From Streptomyces sp. NBC_01353 (GTDB taxonomy: Bacteria; Actinomycetota; Actinomycetes; Streptomycetales; Streptomycetaceae): a DNA stretch of 64,000 bases. Both the position numbers and the translations under genes were made by a program. The stretch is taken from the NCBI RefSeq assembly GCF_036237275.1, contig NZ_CP108352.1, positions 6,014,001 through 6,078,000 on the forward strand, given 5' to 3'. The notes beneath the pieces were generated by a model that was given only the letters and a program-made list of their open reading frames with translations, searched no databases and was not told where the DNA came from. Within the stretch, counting starts at the first letter, position 1. Each line of letters begins with the position of its first letter. Below are positions 21,689-30,212 of the stretch, in pieces.

Positions 21689-23338
21689 TCAACTGCCGCT
21701 GAGGATCCGTTCGTCCACGGTCACCAGGCGGCCGCCCCGGCGGGCCTGGGTGAGCGTCAGGCGGGCCGAACGGCCATGCAGGGCGAGGGTCATCAGCTGG
21801 TTCCCGAACCAGGGGCCGCCCGTTCTGCGCCAGCTGACCGGCGCGGGGCCCGCGTGGGCGTGGCGGGCGAGGACGCGGCCCAGCCGGCGGCCCGGGCGGC
21901 TCCAGCCGAACCGGAAGCCCAGGCGGACCGAGAGCGGGATCGCGTTGTGGAGCGGCGAGCAGGTCAGCTGCGTCACCCGCGCCTCGGGTTCCCTCTCGGG
22001 CCATCGGGGCTCCGCCACATACGCGTGGTGGACGTCCCCCGACAGGACGCACACCGTCGCCGGCGCCTGCGGACCGCTGCCCGCCTCCGCCAGCAGGCGC
22101 GTCAGGGCCTCGAACGACGAAGGGAACGCCGCCCAGTGCTCCAGGTCGGCCCGCTGCCGCAGATCCTCCGCGAACCGCGCCCACCGCCCGCCCGGACCGC
22201 CCCGCACGCCCCGGCACAGTGCCGCGTTCCAGGTCTCCGCGTCATGGATCAGCGGTGGCAGCAGCCAGGGCAGCGAGGTGCCCACGAGGAGATGGTCGTA
22301 CGAACCCGGGTCGGTCAGCGCTTGTTCACGGACCCAGGCCGCCTCGGCCTCGTCCAGCATCGCCCGCCCGTCCTCCCGCAGGACGCGGGCCGCCCGGGTG
22401 TCGATCATCAGCAGCCGGGTGCGGCCGAAGTCACGGCGGTAACTCCAGCGCGTGCCCGCCGGGTCGGCATCCGCCTGCGCCACGAACCGCCGCAGCGCGT
22501 CCGTGCCGTCGGGCGAGCCGCACACCTCGGCGTACAGGGGGTCGGCGGCGAGCTCCGCCGGGGAGAGATTGCCGAGGTGCTGGTAGACCCAGTACGACAT
22601 CAGCCCGCTCAGCACCCGCTCGCTCCACCAGTGCGTGGCGCGCATCCGCGCCAGCCAGGCGGCGCTGGTGTTCCAGTCGTCGATGATGTCGTGATCGTCG
22701 AAGATCATGCAGCTGGGGACGGTGGAGAGCAGCCAGCCGACCTCGGGGTCCTGCCAGGACTCGTCGTAGAGCCGGGTGTACTCCTCGTACTCGCCGACCT
22801 CCGAGCCCGGAGGGTCGCGCGGATCCCGGCGGGCGGCGAGCCAGCGGCGAGTGGCGGTCGAGGTCTCGTCCGCGTACACCTGGTCGCCCAACAGCAGGAG
22901 CACGTCGGGGCGTTCGGCGTCGGGGTGGGTGGCCAGATGCGCCGCGAGGGTGTCGAGGGCGTCCGGGCCGACCGGGTCGTGACCGGCCGCGGGCTTCGCC
23001 GCCCAGCGGCACGAGCCGAAGGCCACGGCGACCCCGTCACCGGGGGCCGGTGTGCGGATGGTGCTCGGCGGGAAGCGGGAGTCGGGCAGGGGCCAGACCC
23101 TGCGGCCGTCGAGCCGTATCTCGTACTCCGTCGTGGTGCCCGGCGTCAGGCCGGTCACCGGGATCACGGCGTAGTGGTGGCCGGCGATCTGGAACGTACG
23201 GGTGCTGCCGCCGGCGCCGGACGCGCACCGGGCCTCCGCCGTGCACGGCCGGTCGGCCTCGATCCAGATCGTCGCGGAGTCGCCCGTCACCCCGTCGACG
23301 TACCGCAGCAGTGGTCCGATTCTGAGCCCGGCCGCCAT
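21689..23338 (-). CDS. phoD: PhoD-like alkaline phosphatase / phosphodiesterase
   Basis: A 549-aa protein from ATG 23338. An N-terminal Ig-like PhoD_N region (DSATIWIEADRPC, YEIRLDGRRVW) precedes the metallophosphatase core: GSCRWAAKP, LLLLGDQVYADETS, MIFDDHDIIDDWNTS, GTSLPWLLPP and SGDVHHAYVAEPRW. These supply the aspartate, asparagine and histidine ligands of the Fe/Ca centre of PhoD. No twin-arginine or Sec signal peptide is present, unlike classical PhoD, so it may be cytoplasmic or exported by other means. No Pho box was recognised. Single gene; upstream gap to the nuclease gene is short. Confidence 0.88.
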   Translation of the reverse strand: MAAGLRIGPLLRYVDGVTGDSATIWIEADRPCTAEARCASGAGGSTRTFQIAGHHYAVIPVTGLTPGTTTEYEIRLDGRRVWPLPDSRFPPSTIRTPAPGDGVAVAFGSCRWAAKPAAGHDPVGPDALDTLAAHLATHPDAERPDVLLLLGDQVYADETSTATRRWLAARRDPRDPPGSEVGEYEEYTRLYDESWQDPEVGWLLSTVPSCMIFDDHDIIDDWNTSAAWLARMRATHWWSERVLSGLMSYWVYQHLGNLSPAELAADPLYAEVCGSPDGTDALRRFVAQADADPAGTRWSYRRDFGRTRLLMIDTRAARVLREDGRAMLDEAEAAWVREQALTDPGSYDHLLVGTSLPWLLPPLIHDAETWNAALCRGVRGGPGGRWARFAEDLRQRADLEHWAAFPSSFEALTRLLAEAGSGPQAPATVCVLSGDVHHAYVAEPRWPEREPEARVTQLTCSPLHNAIPLSVRLGFRFGWSRPGRRLGRVLARHAHAGPAPVSWRRTGGPWFGNQLMTLALHGRSARLTLTQARRGGRLVTVDERILSGS

Positions 23339-23401
23339 CGTGATCCCCCTCCGTCGTCCCGCCGTACGGTACGGAACGACGGAGGGGCGCAGGAAGCGTT
23401 C

Positions 23402-24064
23402 TCAGCAGCCGTTCAGGACGGACTGGAGGGCGCTCTTCTCGGCCGAGTCGACGCTCAGGCCCCAGTAGTACTTCGTGTGGACCCACGCGCGGACGTAGGT
23501 GCAGCGGTACGAGGTGCGCGACGGCAGCCACTCGGCGGGGTCCTGGTCGCCCTTGGACTGGTTGACGTTGTCCGTCACCGCGATGAGCTGTGGACGGGTG
23601 AGGTCGTTGGCGAACTGCTGGCGCTTGGCGGTCGTCCAGGAGTTCGCTCCCGAGCGCCAGGCCTCGGCGAGCGGCACCATGTGGTCGATGTCGAGGTCGG
23701 AGGCGACGGTCCAGGTCGCGCCGTCGTACTCGGAGAACCAACTGCCGCTGACCGCGGCACAGCTGGAGTCCTGGCCGACGTTCACGCCGTCGCGCTTGAG
23801 GACGACCTCGCGGGTGTTGCAGGCGCCGGACTGGGTGATCCAGTGCGGGAAGAGATCACGGCTGTAGCCGGAGGAGGAACCTTCCGCCTTCACCGTGAGG
23901 GAGGCGAGGTAGGTACGGGCGGTGGCCGCGCTGACCGGCGTGGGCATGGCGGCCTGCGCGGTGGGGGCGGTGGCGAGGAGACCCGTGACGGAGAGGGCGG
24001 CGGTGGCGGCGAGCACGGTCGTGCGACGGGCTATTCGACGCGCGTAGACACTTGCGGCAAGCAT
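23402..24064 (-). CDS. secreted DUF1524-type HNH nuclease
   Basis: A 220-aa protein from ATG 24064 (AGGGAG upstream; an in-frame ATG at 24097 is less likely). Twin-basic signal peptide: MLAASVYARRIARRTTVLAA with hydrophobic core and cleavage at TAQAA. The mature part has SDLDIDHMVPLAEAWRSGA, the DHxVPLxxAW active-site signature of GmrSD_C/DUF1524 nucleases, followed by NDLTRPQLIAVTDNVNQSKG with the catalytic Asn and DQDPAEWLP. Cysteines (ACNTR, SSCAA, RCTYV, NGC) suggest disulfides. It is an extracellular DNase, common in streptomycetes, likely for nutrient scavenging or developmental DNA breakdown. Confidence 0.9.
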   Translation of the reverse strand: MLAASVYARRIARRTTVLAATAALSVTGLLATAPTAQAAMPTPVSAATARTYLASLTVKAEGSSSGYSRDLFPHWITQSGACNTREVVLKRDGVNVGQDSSCAAVSGSWFSEYDGATWTVASDLDIDHMVPLAEAWRSGANSWTTAKRQQFANDLTRPQLIAVTDNVNQSKGDQDPAEWLPSRTSYRCTYVRAWVHTKYYWGLSVDSAEKSALQSVLNGC

Positions 24065-24250
24065 ACGAACTCCCTGGGGATGGGGGACCTTGGCCATGCC
24101 GTCCCCGGGCGGGGTCCGGGCGGCCAGGTCATGGTGTCGGCGCCAGGTTGCGGTGGGGGGTGCGCCAGGTAACAGAGTGGCGACATGGGCACGTCACATC
24201 AAGGGGTATGACGGAATGGCAGTTCCGTTTCTCGGCCCTAGGGTTGGCGT

Positions 24251-24991
24251 GTGCTTCTGGATGTGAACATCACCTTTGCGGTGGTTCTGGCCGTTCTGCT
24301 TGCCGTGGCCGCGGGCGTCGTCGCGCTCGCCCGGCTCGGGCGCGCCCGCGACACGCTGATCGCGGGTGGGCGTGCGGCGGTCCAGCTGATCGCGGTGTCG
24401 CTCGTGATCGGCTGGGTGATGCGGCATCTGCCGCTGCTGCTGGGGTTCCTGCTGCTGATGTACGGGGTGGCCGTGTGGACGGCCGGGCGGCGGGTGGTGC
24501 CGTCCCCGGGGCGCGGCTGGTGGTGGGCCGGCGTACCGATCGCGGCGGGTGTGGTGCCGGTCGTCGGGTCGCTCGTGCTCACCGGGCTCGTACCGGTGCG
24601 TGGCGTGGCGCTCATCCCGGTGACCGGCATCCTCATCGGCGGCGCGCTGACGGCCACGGTGCTGGGCGGGCGGCGTGCGCTGGACGAACTGGAGACACGG
24701 CGCGGCGAGGTGGAGGCGGGGCTCGCCCTCGGCCTTGTCGAGCGTGAGGCGCGCCTGGAAGTGGCGCGGCGGGCGGCGTCGGACGCGCTGCTGCCGGGTC
24801 TCGATCAGACGCGAACGGTGGGACTCGTCACGCTGCCGGGCGCGTTCGTGGGGATGCTGCTGGGCGGTGCGTCACCGTGGGAGGCGGGGGCGGTGCAACT
24901 GTTCGTGCTGGTGGCGCTGTTGGTGGTCCAGGCGGTGGCGGTGGCCGCGGTCCTGGAACTGGTGGCGCGGGGTGCTTTGGCGCGCGGCTGA
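24251..24991 (+). CDS. ABC transporter permease, FetB/UPF0014 family
   Basis: A 246-aa protein from GTG 24251. Membrane segments: ITFAVVLAVLLAVAAGVVAL, AAVQLIAVSLVIGWVMRHLP, LLLGFLLLMYGVAVWTA, GVPIAAGVVPVVGSLVLTGL and the C-terminal AVQLFVLVALLVVQAVAVAA. Family marks: GRAAVQLI early and DALLPGLDQTRTVGLVTLPG near the end. FetAB of E. coli is an iron exporter; the ATPase partner (FetA) is not next to this gene. The substrate in actinobacteria is unknown. Confidence 0.82.
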   Translation: MLLDVNITFAVVLAVLLAVAAGVVALARLGRARDTLIAGGRAAVQLIAVSLVIGWVMRHLPLLLGFLLLMYGVAVWTAGRRVVPSPGRGWWWAGVPIAAGVVPVVGSLVLTGLVPVRGVALIPVTGILIGGALTATVLGGRRALDELETRRGEVEAGLALGLVEREARLEVARRAASDALLPGLDQTRTVGLVTLPGAFVGMLLGGASPWEAGAVQLFVLVALLVVQAVAVAAVLELVARGALARG

Positions 24992-25051
24992 CCGGGTGGG
25001 CGGGGCGGGGGCATCCCGCGGCCGCCCTCGGGTGGGCGCCGCCGCCGGGCG

Positions 25052-25720
25052 TTACGCCGAGAACGTCAGGCGGAGGGTGCCGTCGGGTATCCGCGTCGCC
25101 GTGAGCGCCGTGAGGTCCATGACGTGGACGTCCGGGGCGAAGGCCGCCGCCCTCGGGCCCACGCCCACCACCCGCATTCCGGCCGCGCGTCCCGCCTGGA
25201 TGCCGGCCTCGGAGTCCTCGAAGACCACACAGTCGGCCGGGTCGAAGCCCAGTTCCGCCGCGCCCTTGAGGAAGCCCTCCGGGTCAGGCTTGCTCGCGCC
25301 GACCCGCTCCGCCGTGACCCGGGTCTCCGGCATCCGCAGCCCCGCCGCGCCCATCCGGGCCTGGGCGAGGGCCTCGTCGGCCGAGGTCACCAGCGCGTGC
25401 GGGAGGCCGTCGATGGCGTCCATGAACGCCGGAGCGCCCGGGACGGGGACGACGCCGTCGAGGTCGGCGGTCTCCTCCGCCAGCATCACCCGGTTGTCCG
25501 CGTAGTTCTGCTCCATGGGCCGGTCCGGGAGGAGGACGGCCATCGTCGCGTACCCCTGGCGGCCGTGGACCACCTTGAGCGCCTGCTCAGGGTCCAGCCC
25601 GTGCCGGATCGCCCATCGGCGCCAGCAGCGCTCGACGACGGCGTCCGAGTTGACGAGGGTGCCGTCCATGTCGAGCAGGAGGGCGCGGGTCGTGAGCGTT
25701 GCCGGGGTGATGGCGGGCAT
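25052..25720 (-). CDS. HAD-superfamily sugar-phosphatase-like protein
   Basis: A 222-aa protein from ATG 25720, preceded by TGGAGA. HAD motif I LLLDMDGTLVNSD, motif II HALVTSADE, motif III KPDPEGFLKGA and motif IV VVFEDSEAGIQAGRAAGM, with a helical cap between I and II (VVERCWRRWAIRHGLDPEQA). Subfamily IA, closest in style to sugar-phosphate phosphatases such as glycerol-3-phosphatase or 2-deoxyglucose-6-phosphatase. Cytoplasmic, Mg2+-dependent. Single gene. Confidence 0.88.
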   Translation of the reverse strand: MPAITPATLTTRALLLDMDGTLVNSDAVVERCWRRWAIRHGLDPEQALKVVHGRQGYATMAVLLPDRPMEQNYADNRVMLAEETADLDGVVPVPGAPAFMDAIDGLPHALVTSADEALAQARMGAAGLRMPETRVTAERVGASKPDPEGFLKGAAELGFDPADCVVFEDSEAGIQAGRAAGMRVVGVGPRAAAFAPDVHVMDLTALTATRIPDGTLRLTFSA

Positions 25721-25754
25721 CGACGGTCTCCAGAGGGGGTGGGAGGAGAACGAA

Positions 25755-25795
25755 GTGGTCCCGCCCACCGGTCAGGGAGTGCGGGCGGGAGCCAC
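25755..25795. terminator. hairpin in gap between 25720 and 25900
   Basis: GTGGTCCCGCCC (25755-25766) pairs with GGGCGGGAGCCAC (25783-25795) with one mismatch, followed by TTTGTTT. It lies upstream of the HAD gene and could be a leader hairpin or terminate plus-strand transcription. Confidence 0.55.
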
Positions 25796-25899
25796 TTTGT
25801 TTCTCCACGATACAAAACGAGCGGCCGTCTACGCCAATCCGTTCCGCATCGCGGACCTCGGGCGGTGCCCGGTGGATCGGACAGTGCCCGGTGGAGACC

Positions 25900-26961
25900 T
25901 CAGCCGGTGGTCATCGACTCCAGGGTGCGCCGGGTCTCGGGCCCGTACACGCCCTCCTCGTCGTCCTCGATGGAGTGGTACTCCTGGAACCTCTCCACCG
26001 CGCGCCTCACCTGCCTGGAGTACTCGCCGTCGATCGGGCCGTCGTAGACCCCCCACGCCTGCGTGAGCCGCCGCTGCAGCTCCTCGACCTCGGCCCCGGA
26101 GTCCCCCTGGCGCAGCGTCGGGGGTGCTGTCTCCCGGGTGGGCGTGGGGGTGGGTGCGGAAGTGGTCCGGGTGGCCGTGGGTGGCGGCGGTACGGCCGGC
26201 GCGGTGGTGGTGGCCTTCGTGGTCCGGACGGCTGAGGGTGAGGGCGAAGCGGAGCGCGATGCGGAGGCCGACGCCGATGCCGACGTCGACGTGGACGGCG
26301 TGGTCGTCGGCTCCTCCGACACGGCGACGTTCTCCGACGCGCTCGTCGTGACCGTGGGTACGGCCGCGCGGTCGTCCGTCTCGTCCCCGCCGTCCAGCAG
26401 GCCGGCCGCGACCGCCGCCGTGGTGATGACCGCGACCGCGACCGCCGCCGCGAGCGCCACGATCGCGCCGCGCCGGCGCGTGGCGGGCCGCGGCTCGGGC
26501 TCGTCGTACCTGTCGTACTCGTAGCGCCCGTCGGTCCCGTCGTACGCGTCGTCGTACGCGTCGTCGTCGTCCGGGGCGGGCATCGCGCCGATCCCGGGCA
26601 GCAGCAGCGGCATGGTCTCGGCGGCGTCCCCCATCGGGTGCGCCGCCGTCGGTGGTACGGGTTCAGCCACGGGCGGCACCGGACCGGGAACAGGAACCGG
26701 ACCCGCAACAGGGCCGGGAACAGGGCCCGGAACAGGGCCCTGAATCAGACCCGGAACAGGACCCGCAACCGGAATCGGAACCGGAAGTGGAACCGGGGGT
26801 GGCGGCGGTGTCTCGTTCGCACCCGGCTCCGGCGCGTCGAGGGTCACGTACGGCCTGATGCGCAGCGGGTCGAAGTCCTCCGCCGCGGCGATCTCCGCCT
26901 GGACACAGGCGCAGCCCGGTCTTCTCTGTACTCCACATTCAGGACAGACGTGTCCGGTCAT
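25900..26961 (-). CDS. membrane-anchored peptidoglycan-binding protein
   Basis: A 353-aa protein from ATG 26961. N-terminal zinc-ribbon-like cysteines (CPECGVQRRPGCACVQ), then a Pro/Val repeat region (about residues 52-105, units like GPVPGPVPG), an acidic/Tyr stretch, one transmembrane helix (AIVALAAAVAVAVITTAAVA at about 165-185), a Ser/Thr/Ala linker, and a C-terminal PG_binding_1 domain: LRQGDSGAEVEELQRRLTQA, WGVYDGPIDGEYSRQVRRAV, ERFQEYHSIEDDEEGVYGPE. Topology: cytoplasmic Zn-ribbon, extracellular wall-binding domain. Widely found in Streptomyces; the role is probably sensing or anchoring at the wall. Confidence 0.85.
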   Translation of the reverse strand: MTGHVCPECGVQRRPGCACVQAEIAAAEDFDPLRIRPYVTLDAPEPGANETPPPPPVPLPVPIPVAGPVPGLIQGPVPGPVPGPVAGPVPVPGPVPPVAEPVPPTAAHPMGDAAETMPLLLPGIGAMPAPDDDDAYDDAYDGTDGRYEYDRYDEPEPRPATRRRGAIVALAAAVAVAVITTAAVAAGLLDGGDETDDRAAVPTVTTSASENVAVSEEPTTTPSTSTSASASASASRSASPSPSAVRTTKATTTAPAVPPPPTATRTTSAPTPTPTRETAPPTLRQGDSGAEVEELQRRLTQAWGVYDGPIDGEYSRQVRRAVERFQEYHSIEDDEEGVYGPETRRTLESMTTG

Positions 26962-27111
26962 GGTGGATCCCCTCCCCAGTTCACCTGGCAGCGATTATGC
27001 AGGCCGCCCTGTCCGTCACCTGAACAGCCGTTCCCCTCGGGAGGACATAAGGGGGCACAACGATCAGGATGAGGGGATACGGACCCCTGAGGACACGCCC
27101 CGGAGATGCTT

Positions 27112-29166
27112 ATGGCCCAGGAAGTACGCTCGCCGGACCTCGGCGGCGACCCCGCTCCTGGGGAGGGGCGGAGTCGCCGAAGCATTGTCGTCGCGATCGG
27201 TGCGCTGCTGCTCGGCATGTTGCTCGCCGCACTCGATCAGACCATCGTCTCCACCGCCCTGCCGACGATCGTCAGCGAGCTCGGCGGCATGGAGCACCTC
27301 TCCTGGGTCGTCACCGCGTACATCCTCGCGTCGACGGCGGGGACGCCCCTGTGGGGCAAGCTCGGAGACCAGTACGGCCGCAAGAAGCTCTTCCAGTCCG
27401 CCATCGTCATCTTCCTTGTCGGCTCCGCCCTCTGCGGCATCGCGCAGAACATGCCGCAGCTCATCGGCTTCCGCGCCCTCCAGGGGCTCGGCGGCGGCGG
27501 CCTGATCGTCCTGTCGATGGCCATCGTCGGCGACCTCGTCCCGCCCCGGGAACGCGGCAGGTACCAGGGGATGTTCGGCGCCGTCTTCGGCGGCAGCAGC
27601 GTCCTCGGCCCGCTGCTCGGCGGACTGTTCACCCAGCACCTCTCCTGGCGCTGGGTCTTCTACATCAACCTGCCCATCGGCATCGTCGCCCTCTTCGTGA
27701 TCGCCGCCGTGCTGCACATCCCTGCACGCGGCACCCGGCACACCATCGACTACCTCGGCACCTTCCTCATCGCCTCGGTCGCCACCTGCCTCGTGCTCGT
27801 CGCCTCCCTCGGCGGCACCACCTGGGACTGGGGCTCCCCGCAGATCATCGGGCTCGCCGTCCTCGGAGCCGTACTCCTCGTCTGCTTCGTGTACGTCGAG
27901 CAGCGCGCGGCCGAGCCCGTACTGCCGCTGAAGCTGTTCCGGATCCGGACCTTCACCCTCGTCTCGGTCATCAGCTTCGTCGTGGGCTTCGCGATGTTCG
28001 GCGCCATGACCTATCTGCCGACCTTCCTCCAGGTCGTCCAGGGCGTCACCCCGACCGCGTCCGGCGTCCATATGCTGCCCATGGTCGTCGGCATGTTCAT
28101 CGCCTCGACGACGTCCGGTCAGATCGTCTCCCGCACCGGCCGCTGGAAGGTCTTCCCCATCGCGGGCACCGCCGTCACCGCCCTCGGGCTGCTGCTGCTC
28201 CACAGACTGACGGAACACAGCTCCACCTGGCAGATGAGCGTCGACTTCTTCGTCTTCGGCGTCGGACTCGGCCTGGTCATCCAGGTCCTCGTCCTCGTCG
28301 TGCAGAACGCCGTCTCCTACCAGGACCTCGGCGTCGCCACCGCGGGCGCGACCTTCTTCCGGTCCATCGGGGCCTCGTTCGGTGTCGCCGTCTTCGGCGC
28401 GATCTTCACCAACGGGCTCAACACCCAGCTGGAAGGCGCCCTCGCCGGACAGCCGCTGCCGCCGGGGACCGGCCCCGAACAGATCGCCGCCGACCCGCGC
28501 GCGATCGCCGCGCTCCCGCCCGAGCTGCAGCCGTCCGTCGTGCACGCGTACGCGACCTCGATCACCGACGTCTTCCTCTACGCGGCGCCGGTGGTCTTCG
28601 TCGCCTTCGTGGTCGCCTGGTTCCTCAAGGAGGACAAGCTGCGCGGCTCGGTCACCGCCCCCGACGCCAGCCAGACCGTGGCCTCCAACCCGGTGGAGCG
28701 GTCCTCCTACGAGGAGTGCGCCCGCGCCCTGTCCGTGCTCGGTTCACGCAAGGGGCGCAGGGAGATCTACGAGAAGATCACCGCGAGGGCCGGGCTCGAT
28801 CTGCTGCCGGCCGCGAGCTGGCTTCTGTTGCGGATCCGCCGCCACGGGACCGTGGAACCTGCCCGGCTCGCCGAGAGCACCCCCGTACCGCTGCGGGCCA
28901 TCACGGAGGCGTCCCGCCAGGTCGAGGAGCGCCGCCTCGCGCGCCGGGAGGGGCTGCAGCTGATCCTCACGGACGACGGGGTCGAGGCCGCGGCGAAGCT
29001 GGCGAAGGCGCGTGAGGATTCGCTCGCCGAGCTGCTGGGGGACTGGTGGGGGCCGGACCGGCCGACGGATCTGGTGCAGTTGGTGGAGGAGCTGACGGCC
29101 GAACTGAACGGCTCGGACGCGGAGCGACCGCGCGCGCCGGAGCCACCCGGCGACCACCACGCGTAA
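27112..29166 (+). CDS. DHA2-type MFS multidrug exporter with C-terminal winged-helix-like tail
   Basis: A 684-aa protein. Start ATG 27112 is preferred because GGAG lies 7 nt upstream; ATG 27106 is adjacent to it. Fourteen TM segments with motif A GKLGDQYGRKKLF, motif D1 ALDQTIVSTALPTIVSEL and motif C-like GSSVLGPLLGGLF are typical of DHA2 proton-coupled exporters (LfrA/QacA class). After TM14 (VVFVAFVVAWFLKEDKLRGS) a 150-aa cytoplasmic tail follows with RAGLDLLPAASWLLLRIRRH, EASRQVEERRLARREGLQLI and LTDDGVEAAAKL, which resembles a MarR-like winged helix. Such tails occur in actinobacterial DHA2 exporters. The substrate is unknown. The stop lies inside a 24-bp tandem repeat. Confidence 0.9.
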   Translation: MAQEVRSPDLGGDPAPGEGRSRRSIVVAIGALLLGMLLAALDQTIVSTALPTIVSELGGMEHLSWVVTAYILASTAGTPLWGKLGDQYGRKKLFQSAIVIFLVGSALCGIAQNMPQLIGFRALQGLGGGGLIVLSMAIVGDLVPPRERGRYQGMFGAVFGGSSVLGPLLGGLFTQHLSWRWVFYINLPIGIVALFVIAAVLHIPARGTRHTIDYLGTFLIASVATCLVLVASLGGTTWDWGSPQIIGLAVLGAVLLVCFVYVEQRAAEPVLPLKLFRIRTFTLVSVISFVVGFAMFGAMTYLPTFLQVVQGVTPTASGVHMLPMVVGMFIASTTSGQIVSRTGRWKVFPIAGTAVTALGLLLLHRLTEHSSTWQMSVDFFVFGVGLGLVIQVLVLVVQNAVSYQDLGVATAGATFFRSIGASFGVAVFGAIFTNGLNTQLEGALAGQPLPPGTGPEQIAADPRAIAALPPELQPSVVHAYATSITDVFLYAAPVVFVAFVVAWFLKEDKLRGSVTAPDASQTVASNPVERSSYEECARALSVLGSRKGRREIYEKITARAGLDLLPAASWLLLRIRRHGTVEPARLAESTPVPLRAITEASRQVEERRLARREGLQLILTDDGVEAAAKLAKAREDSLAELLGDWWGPDRPTDLVQLVEELTAELNGSDAERPRAPEPPGDHHA

Positions 29167-29288
29167 ACCGCCCGGCGACCACCAGGCGTATGCGTCCGGC
29201 GACCACCAGGCGTATGCGTCCTGCGATCACCGGGCGTATGCGCCCGGCGACCACCACGCGCAACCGCCCGGCGACCACCTCGCGTAGC
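29145..29288. repeat. 24-bp tandem repeat across MFS stop codon
   Basis: Six copies of a 24-nt unit (type CGCCCGGCGACCACCAGGCG plus TATG) from 29145 to 29288. The first copy encodes the end of the MFS protein and contains its TAA; later copies would read in frame if the stop were lost. Confidence 0.8.
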
Positions 29289-29314
29289 CATGAGGCGGCG
29301 TAACCGCCGCGCCG

Positions 29315-29791
29315 TCAGAGCTCCTTGCCGTACCAGATCTCCATGTACGGGCCCTCGCAGTACGCCGGGATCTCCGCGTACCCGTGGCGGCTGTACAGGG
29401 CCCGCGCCTCGACCAGGTCCAGACGGGTGTTGAGGACCATCCGACGCGCGCCCAGCTCTCGGGCCGCGCCCTCCAGGTGCCCCATCAGAGCCCCGGCGCC
29501 GCCCGTGCCCCGGAAGGCGTGGCGCACGAACACCCGGGTCAGCTCGGCGCGTTCGCCGTCGAGGAGCAGCACGCCACCGCAGCCGGCGGCCTTGCCCTCG
29601 TACCGGGCCACCAGGAACTGTCCGGTCGGCGGCGTCAGAAGCTCCACCCCGTCGTTCGTCAGCCCCTCGTCGATCTCCGCCTCGGTCGCGGGCCGCTGCC
29701 AATAGCGGCTCGCCACGTCGTCGTAGTAGTCGCGGCGCAGGGCGGTGGCGTCCGGGGCGTCGACACGCTCGGGGGCGAAGGTCCAGGTCAT
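29315..29791 (-). CDS. GNAT family N-acetyltransferase
   Basis: A 158-aa protein from ATG 29791 (ATG 29800, three codons earlier, possible). Acetyl-CoA motif A: AELTRVFVRHAFRGTGGAGA then LMGHLEGAARELGARRMVLN, and motif B LYSRHGYAEIPAY. N-terminal part FLVARYEGKAAGCGGVLLLD is the usual first beta hairpin. The acceptor substrate is unknown. The next gene is 45 bp away with its own start on the same strand, so cotranscription with 29846 is possible. Confidence 0.85.
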   Translation of the reverse strand: MTWTFAPERVDAPDATALRRDYYDDVASRYWQRPATEAEIDEGLTNDGVELLTPPTGQFLVARYEGKAAGCGGVLLLDGERAELTRVFVRHAFRGTGGAGALMGHLEGAARELGARRMVLNTRLDLVEARALYSRHGYAEIPAYCEGPYMEIWYGKEL

Positions 29792-29845
29792 GCGCCTCAT
29801 TGTGGGCGCAGGACCCGGACCCGTCGCCTGCTTTTTCGAGCGGTG

Positions 29846-30181
29846 TCAGCCCTGCTTGGGCGCGGCCTGCTGGACGACCTCGAACGACCACAGCGTCGAG
29901 CCGGTCGCCGCCGGCTTCGGGCGGCCCTCGCCCTCGGGACCGCCGGAGGTGCCCTGGTGGGCCGCCTTCATGGAACCGCTCATCCAGTTCTGGAAGTCCT
30001 CCTCGCTGCGCCAGCGGGTGTAGACCAGGTACTGGTCCGTACCCTCCAGCGGGCGCAGCAGCTCGAACCACTCGAAGCCGTCGGACCCCTCCACGGCACC
30101 GGCGCGGGACGCGAAGCGCTGCTCCAGGACCTCGCGCTGCTCGGCCGGGACGGTCAGGACGTTGATCTTCACGATGCTCAT
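29846..30181 (-). CDS. antibiotic biosynthesis monooxygenase (ABM) domain protein
   Basis: A 111-aa protein from ATG 30181. MSIVKINVLTVPAEQREVLE, then GAVEGSDGFEWFELLRPLEG, TDQYLVYTRWRSEEDFQNWM: the ferredoxin-like ABM fold with the W.S.E.F..W motif. C-terminal tail SSTLWSFEVV-like strand. ABM proteins include heme-degrading IsdG/MhuD and quinol monooxygenases. The Asn/Trp/His set of IsdG is not clearly present, so the reaction is open. Confidence 0.85.
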   Translation of the reverse strand: MSIVKINVLTVPAEQREVLEQRFASRAGAVEGSDGFEWFELLRPLEGTDQYLVYTRWRSEEDFQNWMSGSMKAAHQGTSGGPEGEGRPKPAATGSTLWSFEVVQQAAPKQG

Positions 30182-30212
30182 GAAGGGCAGGATATGACCG
30201 GCACCCCGGGTC

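Noticed and set aside
21614-24172. Long plus-strand open frame over the PhoD and nuclease genes
   Set aside because: It is an antisense shadow of high-GC coding sequence; the minus strand has complete PhoD and DUF1524 motifs and a signal peptide.
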